DNA of 64,000 bases. Source: Membranipora membranacea (lineage: Eukaryota > Bryozoa > Gymnolaemata > Cheilostomatida > Membraniporidae). The stretch covers positions 10,912,001 through 10,976,000 of the forward strand of contig OU612073.1 of NCBI GenBank assembly GCA_914767715.1. The letters are read 5' to 3'. A model generated the notes under the pieces. That model was not told the origin of the DNA, did no database searches, and saw only the letters and a program-made list of their open reading frames with translations. Every line of letters starts with the position of its first letter. Position 1 is the stretch's first letter. Positions 44,670 to 56,044 of the stretch are shown one piece after another. Both the position numbers and the translations under genes were made by a program.

Positions 44670-45899
44670 GTAAGATCTGTTCGCCATGGCTCTCCTTTCT
44701 CACTACAGTCATGTCTGAAACTGGCAATGTTTGATTTTCTCACCATTAGTTAGTTCCACACTCATCACATCTGGCCCAACGCAATCATATGTCCTCTTGA
44801 GTCAGCATGTTTTTTCTGCTGGTCGTTTTCTCTCTAATTAATATAAATTCCAGACATCTATATTATAGGAAATGACCTGCAAAAATAAAAACATTCCATA
44901 CTAACTGTCTAGCCAGGGAGGGTTGGACTGGAAGGAATATCCAACCATAGCCTAGCTAGACGGAGGATTGTCAGTCATTTAGGAGTTGTCTGCTCACACA
45001 GCTATTCATTTCAAGAGGGGATAACCCTGTTCTTGTGTAATATCACCTTTCCTCAGACTCTCGTTTCATATCTCATACATATCCCAGTACTATCAGAGCT
45101 CATCCTCTGTGATTTCATTTGTCTTTATTCAAATAAACTTATTGTTAGCTGACAGAAACATAAATTGATCCACCTCAATGAAAACAAAATGGATACTAAT
45201 TATTGAGGCACATATGACTGCAGGTGGGTGGGGTTTGCTGCACCCCAAAATCAGCAATTCTTTGTTGACAAAATACCACATGTTCCATTTGCATTGCATA
45301 ATCAAACTAGCCTAAAAAGGATTGGTTGATGGAAGATGTTTTTTACACTGTTGCTTCAGATATGACCTCTTTGGATTGTGGCCAATTTTGTCTTAATATT
45401 TGAAAATATTTTGACATGCTTTGAGATATGCTGGGGGGAAAAGGGTATAGGCCGGTCAAATTTCAACCTTACTTATAACAGACACAAATTGGCGCTTACT
45501 TACACAAATCTTTATTGCACAACTTAGTAACTTACAAAGATCTGCGAAAGTAGATAACAATTCACATACCCTAAGCTCACGTAAGTGAGTTGTATTCTCT
45601 TAATGAACCAGTAATACCAGTTAGCAATAAAGCCATGGCTATCCTCTGGGGCACGCACTTACGGATATGTGGATGGTGATTTATCCACCTTTCAATAAAA
45701 AAGGATTACCCCCTCATAACAAACAAGAATAGGGAGGTCGAGACATTCCCTTTTCCCCAAACATTCTGATTTAACTATTATCAGTATTAGTAAGATACTA
45801 ATACACTGCGGTCTATCAATAAGTTTGCTTGTTTTCTTGCTATGTTTCCATTAAAATTGCTTAGCAATCAACAGTTATTACTTGTCCGCAACAAGTTAT

Positions 45900-46352
45900 A
45901 TTGTGCATTGATACTCGCTGAGACATAGACAGTGACCGGTAGCAATGAAGCTAGAGAGACTTTCTAGGTGAGTTGCTTTTTTTAATATTTTTTGGGTGGA
46001 ATACTTGTTATCAGAAGGGAACTATGACTAATACTTAAACAAATATCAACAAACATGTTGGTTGTTAAAAAAAAAATTTTTGAGTAAGCTATTTGTAATC
46101 TGAAGTTGTCCTCTCTGAACAGTTGACCTGATTTTCAGGCGTTGACTGTAATTATTTAGCTGTTGACTGTAAGCAATCTGCATGCTCCAGTTTATCACTT
46201 GTATGAAAGCTGAGCTGCGCACACTATTTGGTTTATTTGTTTTTACAACACCGACGTGAGGGGATTAACAGGGATTACAACTCTTGATTTCAGCGGCATT
46301 CAGGAACTTGGAGTTCGAAGAACAAGACGTTTCAGGATTTGTAAGAAAACAG
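45900..46352 (+). other. Candidate leader exon pair with short upstream ORF
   Basis: An ATG at 45945 leads to a donor after 45967 (TTTCTAG/GTGAGT). A second exon at 46294-46352 lies between TTGATTTCAG and AAACAG/GTAGGT. Spliced, they give a short basic peptide (MKLERLSSGIQELGVRRTRR...) that would stop a few bases into the CLIC start exon at 49603. I infer an alternative CLIC leader with an upstream ORF. No transcript evidence is available. Confidence 0.3.
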
Positions 46353-46359
46353 GTAGGTC

Positions 46360-49300
46360 ATTCGAACTGAAGATCTCTGTGACATTTGCTATAAACAATC
46401 GCAGAGTTTTTGTGTGAATAACCACTACTGGAGGCAAACATTGTTACACTTTTTGGATTCGTTAGGAACAGGTGGTTTTCATCAATTCAGCTATTGTTCT
46501 AGTGGGATTCAGTCAACAGACACAGCAAACGCATTTCACAGTGTTGTCATCCTAAAAATGGCTTGCGCTTCAATAATTTCAAAATGACAAATTATTCGCG
46601 CTACTGTTGCATTCTTAATAGATAGCATAGCACCATTGCCAAGCCATACATGACAAGTTGGTAGACCCAGAAATCAGGAGGTCTCCGCGGACAAACTCCC
46701 AACCCGGAATACCACTCCGCATCCCGCAGTGCGGGTGCAATTCAGCCCTCGTTTGTCACATTTCTAAGCCAAAACTTGAGCTTTCATATTATGAATTGCG
46801 TCATTTTACCTGATTTTACAAACAAGCAGTAATGGTAATAAGCAATTACATAGGCATATGCATTGTTGAGGTAGGAATACATAGTTTCCCTTGCAAAAAG
46901 AAGGTTCAAAAATGTTCTGGGTAAAGGAAGCTGAAAAAAGGGAGGAAAAAGGGAGATGGGTGGAAAAAGACCCAAAAAAACAGGGAGCCTCCCTACCAAA
47001 AAGGGAGACTTGTCAGGTATGTGCCAAGCACTGAAACACAGCCTTGTGTCAATACAGTAGATAACCAATTTTAAATCTGTCACCCTTAAATGATAAGCTT
47101 GCTACTTTTTTTGGTTTATCATGACTTGAAACTGGGGTCCAAAGGGATAAAATAAGCAGAAGGCCAAAATTCAGGTGGTAAACTATTTCATCAATAAAAT
47201 AGTCGTCAGTCTGTACTGAGCCGATTTTAATCTGCCTCTGAAAGAATGTGCTAACATAGTGTTAGATTTGTGAAGTTGCAAAATATCGTTTTCTGTAACA
47301 TTCCAGATGAATCATTTCTTAATCGGATAGAATACTTGAATCTGACACAGGTGTTTACCTGGCAGCAATGTATGAATAGTCAGTGTTGAGGGTTGAGTTT
47401 GAGTTGAGTGGAGAATTGATCAATTGGCAGCTGCCGAGTACTGCTTTTAGGCGGATCTATAGTTTGCACCCTCGGGTTACCAGCTTCTGACTACCCCCTC
47501 TGCCCAATCGTGGCAAAAAAAACTTGAGCATTTGCTGTTCTGATATCTCTTCATCAGGGTCACATGCAACAACATTTTACTGATAACTCATGGAGTTCTC
47601 AGTTTGAATTGACTTTGTTCCAAAAGTGCTGATATATAGTGGTCATATCAATGACTATAAGTTCCTTGCTCCCCCTAGGCCAAGGCTCATATCCAGCACT
47701 GGCTGAAGCACTTTGATACTCTGATACTTTACCACTGAGTCAGCGACCGAGTAGAAAGGCTGTTTGCTGCCACCTGATGTTATGTTTAGCACAGTGTGGT
47801 TTATTACGATACTATGTCAATCAGAGTTTTCCCAGAATGTATTCAGTGGGCTCTTATATAAACCAGCATTGTTTATTGTTTATTTGCCTGCGAAAGCTGC
47901 AGCCTTACGCATAATTTATTTGTACTTAGAAAGCTGTAATTGGGAACTAGCCGAAAGCCTCATTCCACGAATAGCATACTTTATCTAAAAGCTGGCTTGC
48001 TACCTGCATGCTACATTTGGACACATTTTCTTGGCACTCCAAACTAGTTGCCTTATGTGTAGGGATTGCCTTGAGTCAGATGCATTTGCTAATTAAAGAA
48101 ACTAGGATCAATATTTCAGTTGAAAACAACAATTCCGTCGCAGACTTCATAGAAATGTTCAGCTTTTGTTTCTGATGAATGTGATGGTTTTGAACAATGG
48201 AAATAATGTTTTCTCACCAAATAAAATTTATGCGCTGAAAGTGAGCCATTGTTAGTCAGGGTGACTAATTTTAGGAAGGAACTGGCTTATCAATATTTTT
48301 TTCAGTTAATCCTGATTGCATCGTGTTTATTCCTTATATGGTACTGGTGAAAACTTACTGCAACCGTGACCTATTTGTGTTGACGTTGCGTCACTGTTTT
48401 TGCGCATGAAAACAAACAGTATGTTGCAACTTCGTGCTATGGAAACTTGATATTGTTGCTGTTGGTCTATAGATTGCTCATCATCCAACACATTTGTACA
48501 CCAGAATAGGTAGACATGGTAGATTTGTTATTAATGTATGCAACAGTGGGCTTGGACAGTTTGGTAATACTTGAAACAAAGTGACATTGTCCGCAGGTTG
48601 GCATGTGAATCAGAAACCGAAAACTTTCCGCGAAGCAATCAAGCCCAGCATTCCTCACATCCTTAGCTAAGTAATGATGACTTGACCACTGACATGGTCG
48701 CATTGAAGAGGATTTAAATTGGGAAGTTGTAATCTTGCCAAGAAAGTTTTCCCAAGGAAACTCCATGGTGAGAGGCAAATGAAACATTCCCATCACTAGC
48801 CCACTTGTCAAAAGGCCTTTATCCCGCCTGCTGCGTTGAGAACCTACCACTTCACTCTACTGCCCTACTACCAGTGAAACGGCCTTTTTGAAAAAGGCCT
48901 GCTAGGTTGTTTATCCTGTAATCAATTGCAATTATCAACTTGCTCTGATATTTTTCAAATACCTGTGTAGTATACAAATGACACAGTAACTGTAGCGTAG
49001 GCGCGGGAATGCTTGGCCATAATTACAGTTTGTCCAGTCAGTAGCTTGATACGATAGTTGTAGATCACATTACAGTTTTTATCAGTAGAGCCCTGTGTTT
49101 GTTATACTGACTGTACTCATTGTATTGTTGTGTGGTGAGGGAGAGAGGTATAATTAGATGGTGACAGGCTTACTCCCTGTCTAGCTTTGTACTGAATGAA
49201 ACCTGAAAAGACTGGCTTCATTGCTGGCCTATGATAGCCTAGATACAAACGCTCAACTATAGGTTGTAATCAGTTCTGGCACCAAGGAGTTAGTTCCTTG

Positions 49301-49600
49301 CTGGCACCGGACATGTCAAAGATATTTTGGTGCAACAGCTATTTGGTACATAAACGAGTAAGAATCTCTTTGGGTACACAGCGCCAACAACCGATTTAAT
49401 ATCAATTGTGCTACCATTCCTAGAAAACCACTTATCAAAAGGGAGGGTCTTAATTTATTTTTTGATCACTACCATGACAATAATTTGGTTAGTCATGGTA
49501 GTGATTAAAAAGCCTGAATTATGAGTCATGTAAATGGTGAAATGGTGCTCAAATATTACCATATTTGAGCAGGAACTTGATTCTCTACGTCTTTTGTTTC
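46360..49600. other. Noncoding stretch upstream of the CLIC start exon
   Basis: No exon or element recognised. If the leader exons above are real, this is CLIC intron sequence. Confidence 0.45.
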
Positions 49601-49629
49601 AGTTTGACTTAGCCTGAGTCCCACACATC

Positions 49630-52600
49630 ATGGCATCTGTCGACATTCCAGGGTTTGATGGGGCGCCCGCCTCACACATGCCCGGTGAGATGATCACCGA
49701 GGTTATGAGAAGTGACTCGGTAAGCTCTGCTGGGTCTGGAGCTGGCGATGAGGAGCCTGTACTGTTATATGTGAAGTCAGGACCGAGCGGGGCTTCATAT
49801 GGTGCCTGCCCCTTCTGTCAGAGCGCTGTGCTCATGCTTCTTACTAAGGTAGGTGAACATTTTACGTACCTGTAAGTGTAACCAGGTATCGGTCTCTGGG
49901 AAGTATTTGTTCAAAAGCGAAGCTCTAAAATATCTGAAAAAGCGCACGTCATACAAAGAGCAGGGCTCAAGGAGAAAGACTACATAGAATTTTGGAGGCC
50001 ACATACTCTGAAAACAAAATTCTTCTCACTTTGAACTACCAAGTTCCTTATATCGAGGGGTTAAAGTCTTTAACTCCTTGATATATGTGATATGTGATAT
50101 ATGTGAAAAAAACTCCCTTGAATCTGAATTTGAGTGGACGGCAATGATGTGGTTGCAGTTTATCCACTGGTTTATACAGCTTAGGGCTGATATCAAGGAA
50201 TTACCAAGTTAATTAACTTCTGAAACATAATAATCTAGACATTTAGCTCTATAATTCTTACACACGGAAATTGGCATTTGGTTCTTACCAAATGATAATT
50301 ATTGTTGTCATTATCCCAGAAGATTTTGTAAAAATCAATTAGCCATGATAGACGAGACAGAATGCATTGGCGCAGTCAATGGATCACCAATCTGGTCATA
50401 CCTATCAAATTATTTACATGGTTTGGTGCAGCATGTTTTGCTTATTCCGTCATTTTACATATCATTAGAGCTTTGAGGCAAATGATGCAGAATATATTTA
50501 CATACATTATGTAGTAATGGAGTGGAGGACACTCCCTTAGGTTTAATGAAATGTGTAGTCCTTGGTTGCTACTTCCAGATCATTCACCTTTGCCCATATG
50601 GTTTGTCTCGCGGAATGAGATGCGATCTAGATTTGAGCTGCATAACCATATTCCTTCTTATCAAAAAATGTCATGGATAAACTTATCATCGATGAGAGTC
50701 GGCCGTAACTACGCCACGCCTTTAATGTCCTGTTATTTTTATCTGAAGAAGGGGGCCAGGAGTGCAATAAATCCACTAATGCTGACTTGGAGTACCTAAT
50801 TTACATGTCTATTAGGTATATTACACATCCTGAAACCTGATTATATGCTACTCTTGTCTGTTGAGTGGGTTGTAAATTGTAAACAATGAAATCTCGCCCC
50901 CAAAATTGGTTCCATTGTGAATTCTGTCTCGAGCATTCCCTCCTGAACTTCGGCTCCTATCAGCATCAAAGAGGGCCGCCCTGAACTGATTATCTATCAC
51001 TGGCCTCATGTTAAAGATGCCAAATTATAGATTTTATGAGGCACTCCCATTGAATGACAGGACAGTATACTTTGGTCAATCTCAACCTTGAGTAAATCTC
51101 TGGTGTGTTTATGTAAACACAATCTGATGTGTAACCAAACCAGAATTGATATTTTGTATTCCTTAGCTAAATGGGCTGTATAATGCATCATTACCTGGAG
51201 CAGGGCAGCAGCGCCAAGGTTGCACACTCAGATAAATGTATTTGTCTGGGATTGTAATCAGCACTATCACCACTATTGTGCCCTTGACAGCAACGTCACC
51301 AAAGATAGTACAACATTAAATCTCACAATATAGATTTTATGATACTGAGCAGTATGTAACACTATGTGGTACCAACAACCTCACCACAATGCAAATTTAA
51401 CCCAAAATTCCCTGCTGGATCAAGTCATACATATATGAAGTTTAAGTGCTCAAATGTTGCCTGGGCTGCTGGTATTGGGATTTTGGCAATTGGTAATAAA
51501 ATTGCAAAAACAGCAGCCTGGCAGCATTTGAACACTTAAAGGGCAACCAAGGTTTCGCAGCTATGCATTAGTGGGTAGTAAATAATGTGCTAGGCAGTAG
51601 CAGCTTTGTGCATGACGCAGCGCAAAACTCAAAGTAATTGCTGACTCTAAGCTGGGTAACACTTCAGTTTAGGGGAGGTTTCTAGACATTGCTGTAATAA
51701 TGATAGAGCACAGGCCAAATAATAACAGGAACAGGAAACTGCTCTGTGGTATTCTATTTTAGCTGAGTTTGAGTACCTGATGGATGAATTGTTTCACAGG
51801 AATTCTGATTGAATAATCATCAGAATTAGATTTCGTCTTTTTCCCGATGCAGAAGGTGCAATCTGCTATCAATCGATGAGAACTTGTTTGAAACCTTGGT
51901 TGCCCTTTAAACTACCCTTCATCCTTTCAAAGACCTGAACAACATGGGAATTTCTGAGAATTGCATTGTGGGTTCCTCTTGAACTTTCCCCAATTTGTAG
52001 CAAGTTGTGCCACTCAACTGCATTATTACTATAGTATTTTAACTATTTTTTAGGCTGAGATGGTACATATTAAGTACTCCATAAAGACGGTAGACTTGCG
52101 ATGTCCTCCTGAAGAGTTCAAGAACTTATCCCGTAAAGTACCATTCCTCAAGTATGGCCAATCTATATTCATCACAGATATGGACGAGTTTGTCAACTTC
52201 TTCGATTCTCTGTGGCCAAACCAACGCATCGAGTAAGTAGTAGACACCGGACCTATGCTCAGGATTCAGTGAACTATTCAAAATATTGCTTGTTAAAACA
52301 AAACTCAATAGTAAGGCACTCTTTTGATGCTGGTTATTGTATCAGCAAGGGCTTAGGGTAAATGGTAACATCCATCCTAAATTGGGTTGGTGGCACTAAA
52401 ATGTCAACAAAATCCTGCTCTATTGGCTCTACTTAATTTCGATTCCAAGAATAGACTAGAAGCAGCTTGAAGGCACAGACTGACATTATTCCGGCTACTG
52501 TCCTACATTCTCATAGTATACACTTCCATCCCAAATTAAAACCGCCTTGTCACGATTACACTTCTAAACAGTTGGGAGAGCCAAAAGGGATTTTAGGTTT

Positions 52601-54718
52601 GTTGCCAACCTTCGAGGCATGAAACTTCTAAAATTTTATAAACACCCTTGTTTATACACTAGATGCCAAAAAGTTGAAGTTTGTATATGAAGTATGAGTT
52701 ATTGCATATTGATGATTTTTTACGCTCTGTGACTTACATAATATAATTCGGGCGAAAAATTAGTTCTAGCTATATTTCACATTTTAATTACATTGCAAAA
52801 CGTGTAACGCCCTATGCAAATATTTCTGCGGCCAGTCATCAGCCCCTAAGTTTTTTCTGATAAAAACCAGCACAGAGGTCATGGTGCGCTATAATTGCAT
52901 TGAGTGTGAGGTTATGCACATCACACCACCTGTTACTGAGTGCCAACTTGACATTATGTAGGATGGCGCACTGTACCCTAAAGTGTGCAGTTTGGATATA
53001 AAACGAATCAACTCTGTCCGGTAAAGCACGTTCTTCTATAGCTACCAACATGGCCAACTTCCTCATGATATGACTACTGATAAGCTGACACAATATACCT
53101 ACTACCTTATCATTACTAAAACCCCCTCAAAGCTCATGACTTCATATTTGCACTCTTGTATTATCTTAAGCTGGCTATTTACAAATCTTTTCACTGATAA
53201 TTATTTATTTTGTAGAACGAAAAAGGAGCAAGCATTGGCAGTAACACGAAACTTGTTCTCCAAGTTTTGTTTCTTCATCAAAGGGGTGACTAACTCCTCA
53301 GCCGGGTTGTTGAGAGAATTGACACGCATAGATGGCTACTTGGGCAAAGTGTCGTCTAAGTTTCTATGGACGGACAAGCTCACATATGCTGATTGCCTTT
53401 TGCTGCCGAGACTTCAACATGTCCGAGTTGCTGCCAAAGTATTCCGAGGTAATGCTGGTTTTAGGTTCTCATTTTCCAGAACTTTATTCTGTCAGCACTG
53501 AGCTTTTGGTGCAATCACATACTATGTTGGTCAACCAGGGATTCCAAAGTAGTTGATACGATAGCATCTTAGTCCCTGATGGCAACCTTGTGAGCAGTCA
53601 GGCGGAAAGAGAATTCCCTTTTGACCCATGGCACATGTGAAGCTGCCTATCGATGCACAGGTATCTAGAGTACTAGGGTCCATTATTTTTTCAATTGCTG
53701 ACTCAAATCTGATAAGATGCTGCCTCATGGGAGTCCAGTAATGCTATGATATTACAGATATCTTCTATGACATAGTATTACAGCCCTTATGGGATATGCA
53801 AGATAGTAATCTTAGACTAACAGACGTATTGATTGATAAATTTAAAAACCTATTATGTCATTGTTGATTGTAGATTTTGACATTCCCCTCGACCTGAAAC
53901 ACCTCTGGAAGTATCTGGAGTCTGCATATACCCTGAAATCATTCCGTAATTCCTGTCCTACTGACCAAGAAATTATACAGTTCTGGACAGAGTACCCACA
54001 AGTCCCTCGTCTCAAACTAGCTGACAGGAAGAAGTATTCCATCAAGACTGAGGCTATGTATACCTTTGAGGTCCCCGAGGAAGTTAAGAGTCAGTCACAG
54101 CCTCAAACTCCTGAACCTGAGCTACCAACTGCAGAACCTGAGCTACCAGCTGCAGAACCTGAGCTACCAGCTGCAGAACCTGAGCTACCAGCTGCAGAAC
54201 CTGAGCTACCAGCTGCAGAACCTGAGCTACCAGCTGCAGAATCTGAGCTACCAGCTTCAGAACCTGAGCAAAAAGCGCCAGAACCTGAGCAACAAGCGCC
54301 AGAACCTGAGGCTCAAACTCCAGTCCCTGAGCCAGAACCTGAAGTGTTTGAAGAACCACCAAAGGATGATGACCAGCTGCCACCACCTCCCCCATCAACT
54401 GAGGACACACTGCCACCGCCCCCACCTGAGGCAGAGCTGACTGTTGAGAACTTGGCTATTAATGACACTATAGACATTCCAGCCCCACCCTCTCCCACTA
54501 CTAAAGCAGTAGACCCTACAGAAGTTGGCCATATAAAAGATGAGGACAAGGACTCTGGCACTGAGGAGCAACCCGAATCAGTTAAAAGCAATGAATCAGA
54601 CATTGATATCTCCATATCCAACAACAACGAATCAGCTGTTCCGAAACTAGACGACAACAACGCTGATAGTAGACCAAACTCTGATATCGCCTTATCAGCA
54701 GCGACCCAAGCATCATGA
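49630..54718 (+). CDS. CLIC: Chloride intracellular channel protein with long Pro/Glu-rich tail (491 aa)
   Basis: Four coding exons: 49630-49848, 52054-52232, 53216-53448, 53874-54718; all GT..AG. The 491-codon frame is open across all joins. Residues 44-130 form the thioredoxin-like half with the CPFC motif at 60-63 ([18 protein letters not shown]). The helical GST-like half includes [20 protein letters not shown] (exon 3) and [15 protein letters not shown] plus [11 protein letters not shown] (exon 4), which match CLIC proteins of flies and vertebrates closely. CLICs are soluble GST-fold proteins that can associate with membranes and actin and have glutaredoxin-like activity. The CPFC pair keeps the second Cys that many vertebrate CLICs lack. 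Exon 4 adds about 205 residues after the fold: seven or so 7-residue units (AEPELPA), PEPEQ units, poly-Pro runs and an acidic end. Most CLICs end right after the fold. An acceptor at 49602, 27 bases before the ATG, implies an upstream leader. Confidence 0.9.
51441..51540. repeat. Hairpin in CLIC intron 1
   Basis: The left arm from 51441 (TTTAAGTGCTCAAATGTTGCC...) pairs with the right arm ending 51540 (...GGCAGCATTTGAACACTTAAA) over about 29 bases with a few mismatches; the loop is about 42 bases. The right arm abuts the TTAA border of the neighbouring MITE. Confidence 0.6.
51540..51906. mobile_element. TTAA-flanked MITE in CLIC intron 1
   Basis: Terminal inverted repeats AGGGCAACCAAGGTTTC / GAAACCTTGGTTGCCCT are perfect over 17 bases. 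TTAA lies on both sides (51536-51539 and 51907-51910), the target duplication used by piggyBac-like elements. Length 367 bp; no coding capacity. Confidence 0.75.
54108..54310 (+). repeat. Coding 21-bp minisatellite in the CLIC tail
   Basis: Units of GAACCTGAGCTACCAGCTGCA code for EPELPAA. Seven or so near-identical copies are followed by two PEPEQ(K/Q)A variants. Because the unit is 21 bases, the other frames of the array are also open, which produces spurious ORFs on both strands. Confidence 0.85.
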
Positions 54719-56010
54719 GATGGATACCATGATTATAACTTGCTTAATTATTGTTATCATTAATTATCTGATTGTATTGGTGGTGATTCTATGCACTCCA
54801 ATATCTTTGGCGTGTAGATTGCTTAGTTGGCGTGATGACACTGATGGATCAATCAAAAGGTTCATGTTGGAGCATTTCCCTAATCAAACTGGTTTGAGCC
54901 AAGCTTTTTTTGTCAAACAGTCAATACATTCTCTCTTCTATTTTTGTCTCATGCTTCAGTGGCACTACCACAGGCTTACATACTCTCTGTTTTTCATGAA
55001 ACAAATTTAACAAAGGGTGTGAAGCGAGTTCCTGCTAGCCCATGTTTTCTTGCAATGTTTTCCAGCTGGTTTTCTAGCTGGTTTTCTAGCTGGTATTCTA
55101 GCATGGTTTTCTAGCATTGCAATGTTTCTAGCCTGTGTATTCTTGCACCGCGTATTTACTCAAACCAAATTTACTTCTTCTACTTTACCATGGCAATATT
55201 GGTGCAGGTGTTTATCAGTTCCTTGCATTGGTGCAGAGTTAATTAACGCTCTACTTAAACTCTGTCCTTGATAATCAAAGTAGTATAATTGTATACTTTC
55301 TTAGTGAAATATATATTGTGTCTAAAAAAGCAAAAGTGTTATCATTACATCATCATACTGCTCTAGCCTATTGATTTCCTGCATTTCAAACATCACTCCT
55401 CTTCACCATCGCATTAACATGCCATCTGTACTATTCACTCTTAAGATCTTTGTGTAACTTTACTGTTAAACTTTGTCACTATTGAAGAGGCAGCTTTTTA
55501 TGCAACCCATATTGAAAGTGGCTGCAATCGATCTACAATCTATCCTCTCATTGTTGGCTTCTGTTTTGCTCCCCTCTCCTCAAAATGAAGCACTGCCCAT
55601 CCTCAGTTACAATACCAACATAGATTCTACAGCAAACTACCTAGCAAACTACTTAGAAGAATGGGTAAATTTGTTTAATGCAGACAGTAGTTTCAAAATA
55701 AAAATGTTAAATCCTGTTGCTAAAATCAGGATCTATATCAATCACTGCCAATCTCCCTTAGCCTAGGACTATTGAACAGGCAGGCTCATTCAGAGGGCAC
55801 AACTTCCGATATGTGATATAGGTCATCATGACATATATAAGTTACCCTCATAGACTTAATAATAATAATTTTCATAACAATAATAATAACTATCATTAAG
55901 TCTATGGTTACTCTATGTGACAACATGACAAAATGCAGGTTTTACTTCCTAAGTCATAGGCCTTCTTGGTCATGAACAGCATAATGTTGATTATATTCTT
56001 TTTTTTGTAG
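54719..56010. other. CLIC 3' flank / CLIC-TAF10 intergenic
   Basis: Contains the CLIC 3' UTR and 1.3 kb of spacer. A small tandem repeat (GCTGGTTTTCTA, four units) lies at 55063-55110. An inverted stretch, TAGACTTAATAATAATAAT / ATTATTAAGTCTA-like, lies at 55853-55905. No other gene seen. Confidence 0.5.
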
Positions 56011-56044
56011 TTTGAATCGGAAAGTTACAAGGTTCGGTTAAATC

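Noticed and set aside
54084-54440. Long ORFs on both strands over the CLIC tail (for example YQLQNLS repeats)
   Set aside because: They are by-products of the 21-bp coding minisatellite read in other frames.
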